From Homoserinimonas sp044769865 (GTDB taxonomy: Bacteria; Actinomycetota; Actinomycetes; Actinomycetales; Microbacteriaceae), in assembly GCF_044769865.1 (NCBI RefSeq), contig NZ_JBIZWA010000001.1:1488001-1552000 (forward strand): 64,000 bases of DNA, read 5' to 3'. The notes below the pieces were generated by a model that had not been told where the DNA came from, searched no databases, and saw nothing but the letters and a program-made list of their open reading frames with translations. The position numbers and the translations under genes were made by a program. Position 1 is the first letter of the stretch, and each line of letters begins with the position of its first letter. Of this stretch, positions 16,588 to 23,855 are shown one piece after another.

Positions 16588-16612
16588 CAGGGGTTGAGCC
16601 CGCCGAGACCTT
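16588..16612. repeat. Short REP-like remnant downstream of the NUDIX-like gene
   Basis: The stretch GGGGTTGAGCCCGCCGAGACC resembles the end motif of dispersed Microbacteriaceae repeats (GGTTGAG...CGAAACC type). It lies in the 87-base gap between the convergent NUDIX-like and ArsA genes, next to a small GGGCAG/CTGCCC inverted repeat. The resemblance is partial. Confidence 0.35.
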
Positions 16613-16653
16613 TAGCGAACGAAACGAACCTCGGTGATCTCTTCGGCGAAGCC

Positions 16654-17631
16654 TCAGTCGCTCGATGCACCCGAGAGCTGATCGGCCAGTGCCGCCAGCG
16701 CGTCGCCGCCGGCGAGGTCGCCGGGGAGCAGCGGGATCTGTGTGATCGGGACGCCAGCGGCGGCGGCGCGCAGCACGGCGAGGTGCTCCTCCTCGCGCGC
16801 GCGGCGCTCGGCGAGCACCGGCCCCGCATCGCTCGGCGAACGCCGGTTCACGACGATAGCCGCCGGGGCGATGCCGAGCGCATCGAGCTGGCGCACAACG
16901 TCGATCGACTCGGCGACCGGAAGCCGCTCGGCGATGCCCACGACGATGAACGACGTCTGCTCGGGGTCGGTGATGCTGGCGCGCATGTGCGCGAAGCGGT
17001 CGCGCCTGGCGATCAGGGTGCGGCGAAGCTCGGTGTCGGCGGTGGGCTCCGGATCCTTCGTGCCGACAACGCTGCGTGCGGCGGCGGCGAAGCGCTCCGA
17101 GCGATCGCGGCTGGCGAGCAGCGTCTCGGTCCACCCCGTCAGCTGCTGCGGCAGCGCCAGCAGCCGCAGGGTGTGGCCGGATGGCGCGGTGTCGAAGATG
17201 ATGAGATCGTGCGTGTCGGCGCTGCTCTCGATCAGCTGGGCGATGCGCTCGAGCACGGCTGACTCGTGGCTGCCCGGCGCGGATCGCGCCTGGTCCAAGT
17301 GCTGTTGGGCAGACCGGTGCAGGCGGTCGGGCAGCAACCGCATCATGGTGTCCGCAACCGTCGCGAAGTGCCGATCGATCGTCGCCTGCGGGTCGATCTC
17401 GACCGCATCGACGACACCGGCGCCGGCATCGTAGACCCGCGTGGGCGCATCCGAGAGCCTGTGATCCCAGGCCTCGCCGAGGCTATGGGCCGGGTCGGTC
17501 GAGACCACCAGCACCCGCGCCCCGTCTCGTGCGCGAGCCAGGGCCAACGCGGCAGCGACCGAGGTCTTGCCGACGCCGCCCTTGCCGCCGACGAACAGGA
17601 TGCGGCGCGAGCGCGCGATCTCTAGCAGCAT
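16654..17631 (-). CDS. ArsA/Get3-family ATPase
   Basis: Deviant P-loop ATPase of 325 aa. It has GGKGGVGKTSVA near residue 15, the switch I stretch STDPAHSLGEAW near 45, and switch II IFDTAPSGHTLRLL near 148. This is the SIMIBI class that includes arsenite-pump ArsA and tail-anchor targeting Get3. Only one ATPase half is present, so it would work as a dimer. No arsenic genes are nearby; instead it follows cstA and a small Cys-Cys-ending protein whose gene overlaps it by ten bases, pointing to a role with that membrane system. The ATG at 17631 removes a Pro/Arg-rich false extension. It ends the operon. Confidence 0.9.
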   Translation of the reverse strand: MLLEIARSRRILFVGGKGGVGKTSVAAALALARARDGARVLVVSTDPAHSLGEAWDHRLSDAPTRVYDAGAGVVDAVEIDPQATIDRHFATVADTMMRLLPDRLHRSAQQHLDQARSAPGSHESAVLERIAQLIESSADTHDLIIFDTAPSGHTLRLLALPQQLTGWTETLLASRDRSERFAAAARSVVGTKDPEPTADTELRRTLIARRDRFAHMRASITDPEQTSFIVVGIAERLPVAESIDVVRQLDALGIAPAAIVVNRRSPSDAGPVLAERRAREEEHLAVLRAAAAGVPITQIPLLPGDLAGGDALAALADQLSGASSD

Positions 17632-17915
17632 GCGACGTGGTCCAGGGGAGAGGCGGGGATGCCGATGCGGCGGTGCCAGGCGTGGAAGTCCTGCCACACT
17701 GCGGGCATCAGCTCGGCGGAGTAGTACGCGGCGGGGTCGGGCACGCCGAGCGCCTCCCCCAGCACGACGATCATGAACAGGTCGTCCTCATCGCGCTTCT
17801 CGCGCAGGAACGTGTCGCGGTATGGGCCGACGTAGAACTCGTGCAGCCCGTCGCGCAGCGCGGCCCAGCGCCGGGAGAGCTCCCCCCGGCGCTGAGCCAC
17901 GACGCTGTTCTTCAC
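17622..17915 (-). CDS. Small Cys-Cys-terminal protein (cory-CC-star type) between cstA and arsA-like gene
   Basis: Protein of 97 aa ending exactly in Cys-Cys before the stop, matching the actinobacterial family called cory-CC-star. The body is hydrophilic and helical (RWAALRDGLHEFYVGPYRDTF, AAYYSAELMPAVWQDFHAWHRR) with no membrane segment. The position right after a CstA transporter parallels E. coli YbdD/YjiX, small proteins that also follow CstA-type transporters and end in Cys-Cys. The GTG start is only three bases after the cstA stop, and its end overlaps the ArsA-like gene, so all three should be co-translated. The function is unknown; the tail cysteines could bind metal or form a thiol contact with the ATPase. 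Confidence 0.88.
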   Translation of the reverse strand: MKNSVVAQRRGELSRRWAALRDGLHEFYVGPYRDTFLREKRDEDDLFMIVVLGEALGVPDPAAYYSAELMPAVWQDFHAWHRRIGIPASPLDHVACC

Positions 17916-17918
17916 CCG

Positions 17919-19646
17919 TCAGACGTTCTCACGAACGCCCTCCAGCTTGGCGTCCTCGTCCTCGGCCTCCGGCGGATCCTTGAGGGCCCGCCGCATTGCA
18001 CCGATCGCCTCGACGGCGACCCAGACGCTCGCCACGATGATGACGATGTCGAGCGCGAACAGCAGCCAGTCTTCGTTGCCAGGCGCCGTGAAGCTGAACA
18101 GCTGCTCGATCGCTGCCCAGAATGACAGCACGAACACCAGCACGAGCGGGATGAGCGCCGGCCACGGATTGCGCCGCTTGCGGATGAGCATCACGGCAAC
18201 GATCGACAGCGTCAGTGACGCCATGATCTGGTTGGTGGTGCCGAACAGTGGCCAGATGCGCAGGCCGCCCTCGCCGCCGAGGCCCTGCGAGAACGTCAGG
18301 CCGAGGCCGACCACCACGACGACGAGCGTCGCGGGGATCTTGCTGATCTTGACTTTCACTGCGTCGCCGATCTCCTGCACGATGAAGCGCAGCAGTCGCA
18401 TGCCGGTGTCCATCGTCGTGGCTGCGAACAGCACGGCCATCGTGGCGAGCACGGTGGCGCTGAGCGAGGCCGGCAGTCCGAGGCCGTTCTCCATCAGGGC
18501 TCCGCCGCCCTGGACGAACGCGGTCACGCCGCCGGCGCCGAACGAGCTGTAGATCTCTTCCCACTCGGCGACCGAGCCGATTCCGCCGATCACGGCCAGG
18601 ATGGTGCCGAGCGAGAGCATGCCCTCGCCGACGGCGCCGAAGTAGCCGACGAAGCGGGCATCCGTCTCCTTGTCGATCTGCTTCGAGGTCGTGCCCGAGG
18701 AGACCATGCCATGGAAGCCCGAGATCGCGCCGCACGCAATGGTGACGAACAGCAGCGGCACCATGCTCGGCGTGCCCTCCGGCAGGTTGCCGTTGATCAT
18801 CGGGGCGACGATGTCGGGCGGGTTCGCCGAGAAGAGCGCACCGATGAGCACTGCGCCGAAGAGCAGTATCAGGCCGATGAACAGCTGCACGCCGTTGATG
18901 TAGTCGCGCGGCTGCAGCAGCACCCAGACCGGCAGCAGCGAGGCGATCGCGCCATAGATGAACAGCGCCAGGATCCAGAACGTGGCCGGCGTCATGCCGA
19001 GGAAGGACTCGGGCAGCACGACCGGCACGCTGTCACCCAGAAGGATCAGCGCATACAGCGCGACGACGCCGACGATGGTGACGGGGATCAGCGGCCACTT
19101 CATCCGGTAGACGGCGACGCCGACGAGCAGCGCCACGATGATCGCCCCCCAGGCGGGGATGACGGCGCTCGGGGTGCTGATGAGCAGGTTCTTGATCACG
19201 ACCGCGAAGGCGGCGATCACCATGAGCAGCAGCAGGAAGATGACGACCAGGAACAGGTTCGCGCCGCGCTTGCCGATGTAGCGCCCGGAGAGGGCACCGA
19301 TCGACTTGCCCTTGTTGCGCAGCGATGCCCAGAGCGCGCCGAGGTCGTGCATACCGGCGAAGAAGACCGTACCGATCGTCACCCAGAGCAGCGCGGGGAG
19401 CCAGCCCCAGATGACGGCGATTGCCGGGCCGACGATCGGGGCGGCGCCCGCGACCGAGGTGAAGTGGTGGCCCCAGAGGATGAACTTGTTCGTCGGCACG
19501 TAGTCGACGCCGTCATTGAGCTCGTGCGCCGGGGTCTTGAAGCCGGCGTTCAGCCGGTAGACCCGTTTGGCGAGGTATTTCGAGTAGAAAAGGTATCCGC
19601 CGGCGAACATCGCCAGGCCAATGATCATGAGCACAAGGGAACCCAT
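17919..19646 (-). CDS. cstA: CstA-family carbon-starvation transporter (pyruvate/peptide uptake)
   Basis: Polytopic membrane protein of 575 aa with about 15 hydrophobic segments. CstA/BtsT proteins import pyruvate or peptides when carbon is scarce. Family-typical stretches are LNAGFKTPAHELNDGVDYVPTNK, GHHFTSVAGAAPIVGPAIAVIWGWLPA and GAISGFHGMVSSGTTSKQ. The ATG at 19646 follows a GGGAG site and gives an N-terminus starting directly with the first transmembrane helix. It is the first gene of a tight cstA / CC-protein / ArsA-like operon. The 200 bases upstream hold no gene; a TTGTAC-N18-TATGAG pair on the minus strand is a weak promoter candidate. Substrate choice is inferred from the family only. 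Confidence 0.94.
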   Translation of the reverse strand: MGSLVLMIIGLAMFAGGYLFYSKYLAKRVYRLNAGFKTPAHELNDGVDYVPTNKFILWGHHFTSVAGAAPIVGPAIAVIWGWLPALLWVTIGTVFFAGMHDLGALWASLRNKGKSIGALSGRYIGKRGANLFLVVIFLLLLMVIAAFAVVIKNLLISTPSAVIPAWGAIIVALLVGVAVYRMKWPLIPVTIVGVVALYALILLGDSVPVVLPESFLGMTPATFWILALFIYGAIASLLPVWVLLQPRDYINGVQLFIGLILLFGAVLIGALFSANPPDIVAPMINGNLPEGTPSMVPLLFVTIACGAISGFHGMVSSGTTSKQIDKETDARFVGYFGAVGEGMLSLGTILAVIGGIGSVAEWEEIYSSFGAGGVTAFVQGGGALMENGLGLPASLSATVLATMAVLFAATTMDTGMRLLRFIVQEIGDAVKVKISKIPATLVVVVVGLGLTFSQGLGGEGGLRIWPLFGTTNQIMASLTLSIVAVMLIRKRRNPWPALIPLVLVFVLSFWAAIEQLFSFTAPGNEDWLLFALDIVIIVASVWVAVEAIGAMRRALKDPPEAEDEDAKLEGVRENV

Positions 19647-19845
19647 TGAGTTCTCCCTTCCCTTTCGCGGCGTGCGCCTTTGCATGTCGTGAAATGCACC
19701 TGGTGGTGCTTCCTGCGGATGAGACTAGCCGTATTCAGGCGTTGCCCATACGGTCTCTCATACCGGCCACCTCGTGTCCCGTACAAAGTGCAGCGCAGCG
19801 GGTGGCATGCCCGGATGGCACTGATCGTGGAGCCTGTCGCGACCT

Positions 19846-20349
19846 CTAACGTACGAAGCGCACCTCGACGAGGTCTTCGCCGAGCAGCTGGTGCACCTCT
19901 TCGGCGCCGTCGAGCACCATGCCGTTGCGCTTGTAGAAGGCGTGCGCGCGCGGGTTGTCCTTCGCGACCCAGAGGTAGCCGGGGTTGGGGCCGCAGGCGG
20001 CGTCGAAGAGCTTCTGCCCGATGCCAGTGCCCTGGTACTTCGCGAGCAGGTAGATGAAGTAGAGCTCACGCTCGCGGGGCGGGTTCTCGTCGCGGGCCGG
20101 ACCCGAGCCGACGAAGCCCACGATCTCGCCGTCGACGAGGGCGGCGAACTGGTTGTACTCCTCGCCCCTCGTCGCCATGCGCGACCACAACTCGGCCATG
20201 CGGCGCGGCGAGAGATTCTCGAGCGCGGCCTTGCTGATGAGGGTGTCGTAGGTCTCGTGCCAGCAGGTGGCGTGCACGCGTCCGAGGTCTTCGACATCGG
20301 AATCGCGAACGGGACGGATCAGTACTTCGGCAACTTCCTTGGTGCTCAT
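19846..20349 (-). CDS. GNAT-family N-acetyltransferase
   Basis: Acetyl-CoA dependent N-acetyltransferase of 167 aa. The start IRPVRDSDVEDLGRVHATCWHETY and the acetyl-CoA loop KYQGTGIGQKLFDAA near residue 108 are typical of RimI-like GNAT enzymes, followed by LWVAKDNPRAHAFYKRNGM and a C-terminal strand. The target cannot be read. The ATG at 20349 matches the domain start; the longer open frame upstream runs through an inverted repeat and is rejected. It is monocistronic between the DEAD-box helicase terminator and cstA. Confidence 0.88.
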   Translation of the reverse strand: MSTKEVAEVLIRPVRDSDVEDLGRVHATCWHETYDTLISKAALENLSPRRMAELWSRMATRGEEYNQFAALVDGEIVGFVGSGPARDENPPRERELYFIYLLAKYQGTGIGQKLFDAACGPNPGYLWVAKDNPRAHAFYKRNGMVLDGAEEVHQLLGEDLVEVRFVR

Positions 20350-20391
20350 GACCGAGAGCCTAGAACGAGCGGCGTCCGGCGCGAAATCGGC

Positions 20392-20475
20392 CGGTTTCTG
20401 ATGCACTTTCGTCGCGGCATCCGGTGTGTCCTCACCCTCCGGCGTGTGTCGCAGCCCAAAGTGCATCAGAAACCG
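20392..20475. repeat. Long inverted repeat with 18-base arms and 48-base core
   Basis: The arms CGGTTTCTGATGCACTTT (20392-20409) and AAAGTGCATCAGAAACCG (20458-20475) are perfect inverted copies. The 48-base core has its own partial symmetry (two CCGG-containing segments around TCCTCACCC). The whole element sits between the GNAT gene start and the helicase terminator and codes for nothing. Its form suits a miniature mobile or REP-type element, or a paired regulator site; no transposase is near. Confidence 0.7.
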
Positions 20476-20493
20476 CAGCCAGCGTACGCAAAA

Positions 20494-20529
20494 GGGGCGG
20501 ATGCCACGGTTTCCCGTCGCATCCGCCCC
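20494..20529 (-). terminator. Rho-independent terminator of the DEAD-box helicase gene
   Basis: A perfect 11-base stem GGGGCGGATGC/GCATCCGCCCC with a 14-base loop is followed on the minus strand by TTTTG, 16 bases after the helicase stop. This is the best-formed intrinsic terminator in the window. Confidence 0.88.
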
Positions 20530-20544
20530 TCCAGTCAAGCGGTG

Positions 20545-22080
20545 TTAGCCCTGTGCGCGGCGTCCGGCGCGGCGCTGGCCCGCCGGCGCGGCGGACGGCG
20601 TCGAGGTGCTGTAGCTCGTGGTGCTCCGGGTGCGCGGCGCGTGCGACGCGGAGCCCGAGCCGGCGCGGGCCGGGCGACCCTGGCCGCTGCGAGCACCGCT
20701 GCGTGCGGCATCCGTCGAGCCGGCGCGGGCGGGGCGTCCCGAACGCGTCGAGTCGCTGCCGCTGGCGGCGGCGGGGCGTCCCGAACGGTCGCGGCGGGGT
20801 GCGCCGGTGCCCTCGGAGCGAGCGGCACGCTTGCGCTGCGCATTGGCACCCTGCGAGCGTCCGCCACCCTGCTGCTGCACCTGGCGCGGCGCGGGCTTGA
20901 CGTAGGGGGCGACCTCGCCGACGAGTGTGACGACGGCGGGGGACTCGGATGTCACGCGCTGCGCCTGCACGTCGATGGCCGCCTTGCGCAGCAGCGCGAG
21001 CGTGTCCTTCTTCTGCGCGGGCGTCATGATCGTGACGACGTCACCGGACTCGCCGGCGCGGGCGGTGCGGCCGCTGCGGTGCAGGTAGGCCTTGTGCTCG
21101 GCGGGCGGGTCGACGTGGATCACGAGTTCGACGTTGTCGACGTGCACGCCGCGGGCCGCGACATCCGTCGCCACCAGCACCTTGGCGCTGCCGTCGCTGA
21201 ACGCCGCGAGGTTGCGGTCACGCGCGGGCTGCGAGAGGTTGCCGTGCAGGTCGACGGCCGGGATGCCCGACTCGGTGAGCTGCTTGGCGAGCTTCTTGGC
21301 GTGGTGCTTGGTACGCATGAACAGGATGCGGCGGCCGGTGCCCGAGGCGAGGGTGCGCACGAGGGCGGTCTTCGCTTCGGCGCTGTCGACCTCGTAGAGG
21401 TGGTGGGTCATGTCGGCGACGTGCGAGGTGGCCTCGTCGACCGAGTGCAGCACCTCGTTGTGGAGGAAGCGCTTGACGAGCTTGTCCACGCCGTTGTCGA
21501 GGGTTGCGCTGAAGAGCAGGCGCTGGCCGTTGTTCGGTGTCTTGTCGAGGATGCGCGTGACGACGGGCAGGAAGCCCAGGTCGGCCATGTGGTCGGCCTC
21601 GTCGAGCACTGTGATCTCGACGGCGTCGAGGGAGACGAAGCCCTGCTTCATGAGGTCTTCGAGGCGGCCGGGGCAGGCGACGACGATGTCGACGCCCGCG
21701 TTCAGGGCCTGCTCCTGGCGCTTCTGCGAGACGCCACCGAAGATCGTGGTCGTCTTGAGCCCGTAGGCCTCGGCCAGCGGGTCGATGACGGCGCTGATCT
21801 GCGTCGCGAGCTCACGCGTCGGGGCGAGCACGAGGCCGAGCGGGCGGCCGGGGCGGCGCTTGCCGCCGGCGAGCTTGCCGCCGAGGCGGGCGACCATGGG
21901 GATCGAGAACGCGAGGGTCTTGCCCGAGCCGGTCTTGCCGCGGCCGAGCACGTCGCGGCCGTTCAGGGTGTCGGGGAGGGTGTCGACCTGGATGGGGAAC
22001 GCCGTCGTCTTGCCGACCTTCTCGAGGGCGGTGACGAGGGCTGCGGGCACGCCGAGCGCGCCGAAGGTGATGTCAGTCAA
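20545..22080 (-). CDS. DEAD/DEAH-box ATP-dependent RNA helicase
   Basis: RNA helicase of 511 aa. Motifs run in order: Q motif (FPIQVDTL), GRGKTGSGKT, PTRELATQ, GG, CPGRLEDL, DEAD, SAT, DVAARGVHV and HRSGRTARAG. Residues after about 400 are a disordered basic tail rich in Arg, Gly, Ser and Ala with repeated GRPARAGS units, like RNA-annealing tails. The start is taken as TTG at 22080 (LTDITFGALGVP), with GAAAG upstream. A perfect TTGACA at 22191-22186 on the minus strand lacks a clear -10, so the promoter is uncertain; the leader would be about 85 bases. It ends at a strong terminator. Confidence 0.92.
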   Translation of the reverse strand: MTDITFGALGVPAALVTALEKVGKTTAFPIQVDTLPDTLNGRDVLGRGKTGSGKTLAFSIPMVARLGGKLAGGKRRPGRPLGLVLAPTRELATQISAVIDPLAEAYGLKTTTIFGGVSQKRQEQALNAGVDIVVACPGRLEDLMKQGFVSLDAVEITVLDEADHMADLGFLPVVTRILDKTPNNGQRLLFSATLDNGVDKLVKRFLHNEVLHSVDEATSHVADMTHHLYEVDSAEAKTALVRTLASGTGRRILFMRTKHHAKKLAKQLTESGIPAVDLHGNLSQPARDRNLAAFSDGSAKVLVATDVAARGVHVDNVELVIHVDPPAEHKAYLHRSGRTARAGESGDVVTIMTPAQKKDTLALLRKAAIDVQAQRVTSESPAVVTLVGEVAPYVKPAPRQVQQQGGGRSQGANAQRKRAARSEGTGAPRRDRSGRPAAASGSDSTRSGRPARAGSTDAARSGARSGQGRPARAGSGSASHAPRTRSTTSYSTSTPSAAPAGQRRAGRRAQG

Positions 22081-22282
22081 AGTGTTTCTTTCATGCAGGC
22101 CCGAGTGTGGCCAGCGCGCTGCGCTGAGGAGACCGGGACAAGTGGGCGAAGGTGGCGATGGCCACATCCGTTCGCCGTAAGAAGATGTCAACCTGGTGTG
22201 GTGAGTGATGCGTTCTACGACGCAGGGAACACGAGAAACGTATTCGCAAGTAACACCACCATAGCAGTGCGAGCCTGGGCGA

Positions 22283-22288
22283 TACGAT
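22283..22288 (+). promoter_or_regulatory. Possible -10 element for a leaderless message
   Basis: TACGAT lies six bases before the GTG at 22295, so transcription would begin at or next to the start codon. No Shine-Dalgarno sequence precedes the GTG, which agrees with a leaderless mRNA. No good -35 was found. Confidence 0.35.
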
Positions 22289-22294
22289 TCCCGG

Positions 22295-22810
22295 GTGAAT
22301 GACGCCGCCTCCCGCCCCGATTCCCAGCACTCCTACCAGGTCCGGTTCGACTGGGGCCACGCGGGCGCAGCGGCGATCGTGGATGGTGCGGATGCGATCG
22401 TCTGGGTCGACGAGCTCGGCGAGAGCGAGGTTCCGGATGTCGCGGCCGCCGTCGTCGCGGGCGGCATCGCCAACGCGGCCGCCGTCGCCGACTGGGTCAT
22501 CGCGAAGCAGGCGGAGCGGGGCGACCGCTTCCGCATCGCGGTGGTCGCCGCCGGCGCCTCGCGCGACGGGGAACTCCGCTTCGCCGTCGAGGATCTCCTC
22601 GGCGCGGGCGCGGTCATCGACGCCCTGACCGCCGTCGGCATCGACCACAACTCGCCTGAGGCGGCCGCCGCATCCGCCGCCTATGAGGGGCTGCGCCGCG
22701 CCGTGAAGCACCTCGTCGGAGCGTCGGTGTCGGCGCGCGAGTTGGGTGGCGTGCACCCCGACTTCACGCCGTCGACGGATGTCCCGGTGCTCCGCGACTT
22801 CGCCGGTTAG
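22295..22810 (+). CDS. Short ComB-like (2-phosphosulfolactate phosphatase family) protein
   Basis: Protein of 171 aa resembling the ComB fold: YQVRFDWGHAGAAAI at the start, IVWVDELGE where ComB has VVDVL, and the characteristic FAVEDLLGAGAVIDAL near residues 101-116. It is shorter than classic ComB (about 230 aa) and the middle region is reduced, so activity is doubtful. Such forms occur in actinobacteria that do not make coenzyme M. The GTG at 22295 has no ribosome site and may head a leaderless message. Its stop overlaps the stop of the convergent SprT-like gene by four bases. Confidence 0.75.
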   Translation: MNDAASRPDSQHSYQVRFDWGHAGAAAIVDGADAIVWVDELGESEVPDVAAAVVAGGIANAAAVADWVIAKQAERGDRFRIAVVAAGASRDGELRFAVEDLLGAGAVIDALTAVGIDHNSPEAAAASAAYEGLRRAVKHLVGASVSARELGGVHPDFTPSTDVPVLRDFAG

Positions 22811-23262
22811 ACCCGCTCGCGCCGCTCCCACGCGATCGCATGCCTGGGGTTGAATCCCCGCCCGCACTTGCCGCACGACTGCACGCGCTTGGGTTCACGG
22901 TGTCGGTAGTACACGTGACCGCCGGGGCACTGCCCCACCCAGGGCGCGAGGTGGTCGGCGGTCGGGCCGTCGTGCGTGGTCTTGCCGACGTAGCCGAGTT
23001 CGGCGGCGACCTTCTTCCACTTCGGTCCGTGGCCAGTGCCGGGCCCCGCGATCGCGTGGGCCACCTCGTGCAGCAGCACCTGGTGGATGTCGTCGTCCTC
23101 GAACAACCCCGCGAGGTGGCGTGACACCGTGATGCGCTTGTCGCTGTAGTTGCACAGCCCGGCCCGGCGCCGCGCGTGGTCGAAGTCGAAGGTCCACGAG
23201 GGGTCGAGGTGCAGGGCGATGAGGGCGTTCGCCCACACGCGCACTCGAGCCAGGTCTGCCAC
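22807..23262 (-). CDS. SprT-like zinc metalloprotease domain protein
   Basis: Protein of 151 aa with a SprT/SPRTN-like fold. The zinc site is HEVAH (65-69) with a third likely ligand His78 in TGHGPKWKKVAAELGY. A C-terminal zinc ribbon uses Cys112, Cys130 and Cys133. Eukaryotic relatives degrade DNA-protein crosslinks; the bacterial role is unknown. The GTG start at 23262 follows the stop of the TPR-like gene by 13 bases, so they are probably one operon. The ribosome site is weak. Confidence 0.85.
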   Translation of the reverse strand: MADLARVRVWANALIALHLDPSWTFDFDHARRRAGLCNYSDKRITVSRHLAGLFEDDDIHQVLLHEVAHAIAGPGTGHGPKWKKVAAELGYVGKTTHDGPTADHLAPWVGQCPGGHVYYRHREPKRVQSCGKCGRGFNPRHAIAWERRERV

Positions 23263-23275
23263 GGGATGCTGCGGT

Positions 23276-23827
23276 TCAGTGATTCGGCTCGGTGCCCTGG
23301 CTGCGCTGCACGGCCGGGTCGTCGACATACGACTCCGCGATCGCGGTCGCCATCATGGCGTTGTCGACGTCGGCGGCACTCGCGCCGATGCGCACGCGGA
23401 TCGTGACGGCGCCGCGGAAGTCGATCAGCGCCGCCTTGTACTCGCGGAGTTCGAACTGCACACGGCCTCGCTCGAGGAGCGCCTGCGCCTCGATCTCGGC
23501 CCATTCGTGCGCTCGCGCCTCGTCGACGCAGGAGTTCAGCTCAACGAGGGCCGGCTCGAGCTTGCCGAGGTCGCGCTGCACCATGGCACGACGGATGCGC
23601 GCCATGCAGATCTCGTCGCGGGTGGTCGAGAAGCGGGCGGTGCGGAGGGTCTGGTTCGCCAGCTCCCAGGCCTCGTCGAGCCGGCCGACGAGGCGCAACA
23701 GTTCCACCTTCTCGTTGAGCGCGAAGGAACTGCGCAGTTCGCCGAGTTCTTCAAGGCGCGCGGCGGCGCCGTTCAGGTCGACCTTCTCGCGAAGGGTGGT
23801 TGGGTCGTAGCCCAGGATGATGCTCAC
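23276..23827 (-). CDS. TPR-like helical repeat protein
   Basis: Predicted soluble, all-helical protein of 183 aa with paired helices like tetratricopeptide repeats, for example KVELLRLVGRLDEAWELANQTL, RAMVQRDLGKLEPALVELNSCV and RGRVQFELREYKAALIDFRGAV. It has no signal peptide or catalytic motif. The GTG start at 23827 lies 28 bases after the lipoprotein gene stop and the gene is followed closely by the SprT-like gene. Function is unknown; protein binding is inferred. Confidence 0.8.
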   Translation of the reverse strand: MSIILGYDPTTLREKVDLNGAAARLEELGELRSSFALNEKVELLRLVGRLDEAWELANQTLRTARFSTTRDEICMARIRRAMVQRDLGKLEPALVELNSCVDEARAHEWAEIEAQALLERGRVQFELREYKAALIDFRGAVTIRVRIGASAADVDNAMMATAIAESYVDDPAVQRSQGTEPNH

Positions 23828-23855
23828 GTGCTGCCCCGATCGGTTTCGTCTCAGG

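Noticed and set aside
16654..17631. Arsenite efflux ATPase as the specific function of the ArsA-like gene
   Set aside because: No arsB, arsC or arsR is nearby and only a single ATPase half is present; the neighbours are cstA and a CC-tail protein.
20350..20538. Longer GNAT protein beginning near the helicase terminator
   Set aside because: The added peptide is encoded by the inverted repeat and the terminator, not by a conserved domain.
20618..20770. Direct DNA repeats (GAGCCGGCGCGGGC type) as a tandem repeat or CRISPR-like array
   Set aside because: They encode the repeated GRPARAGS tail of the DEAD-box helicase and have no regular spacers.
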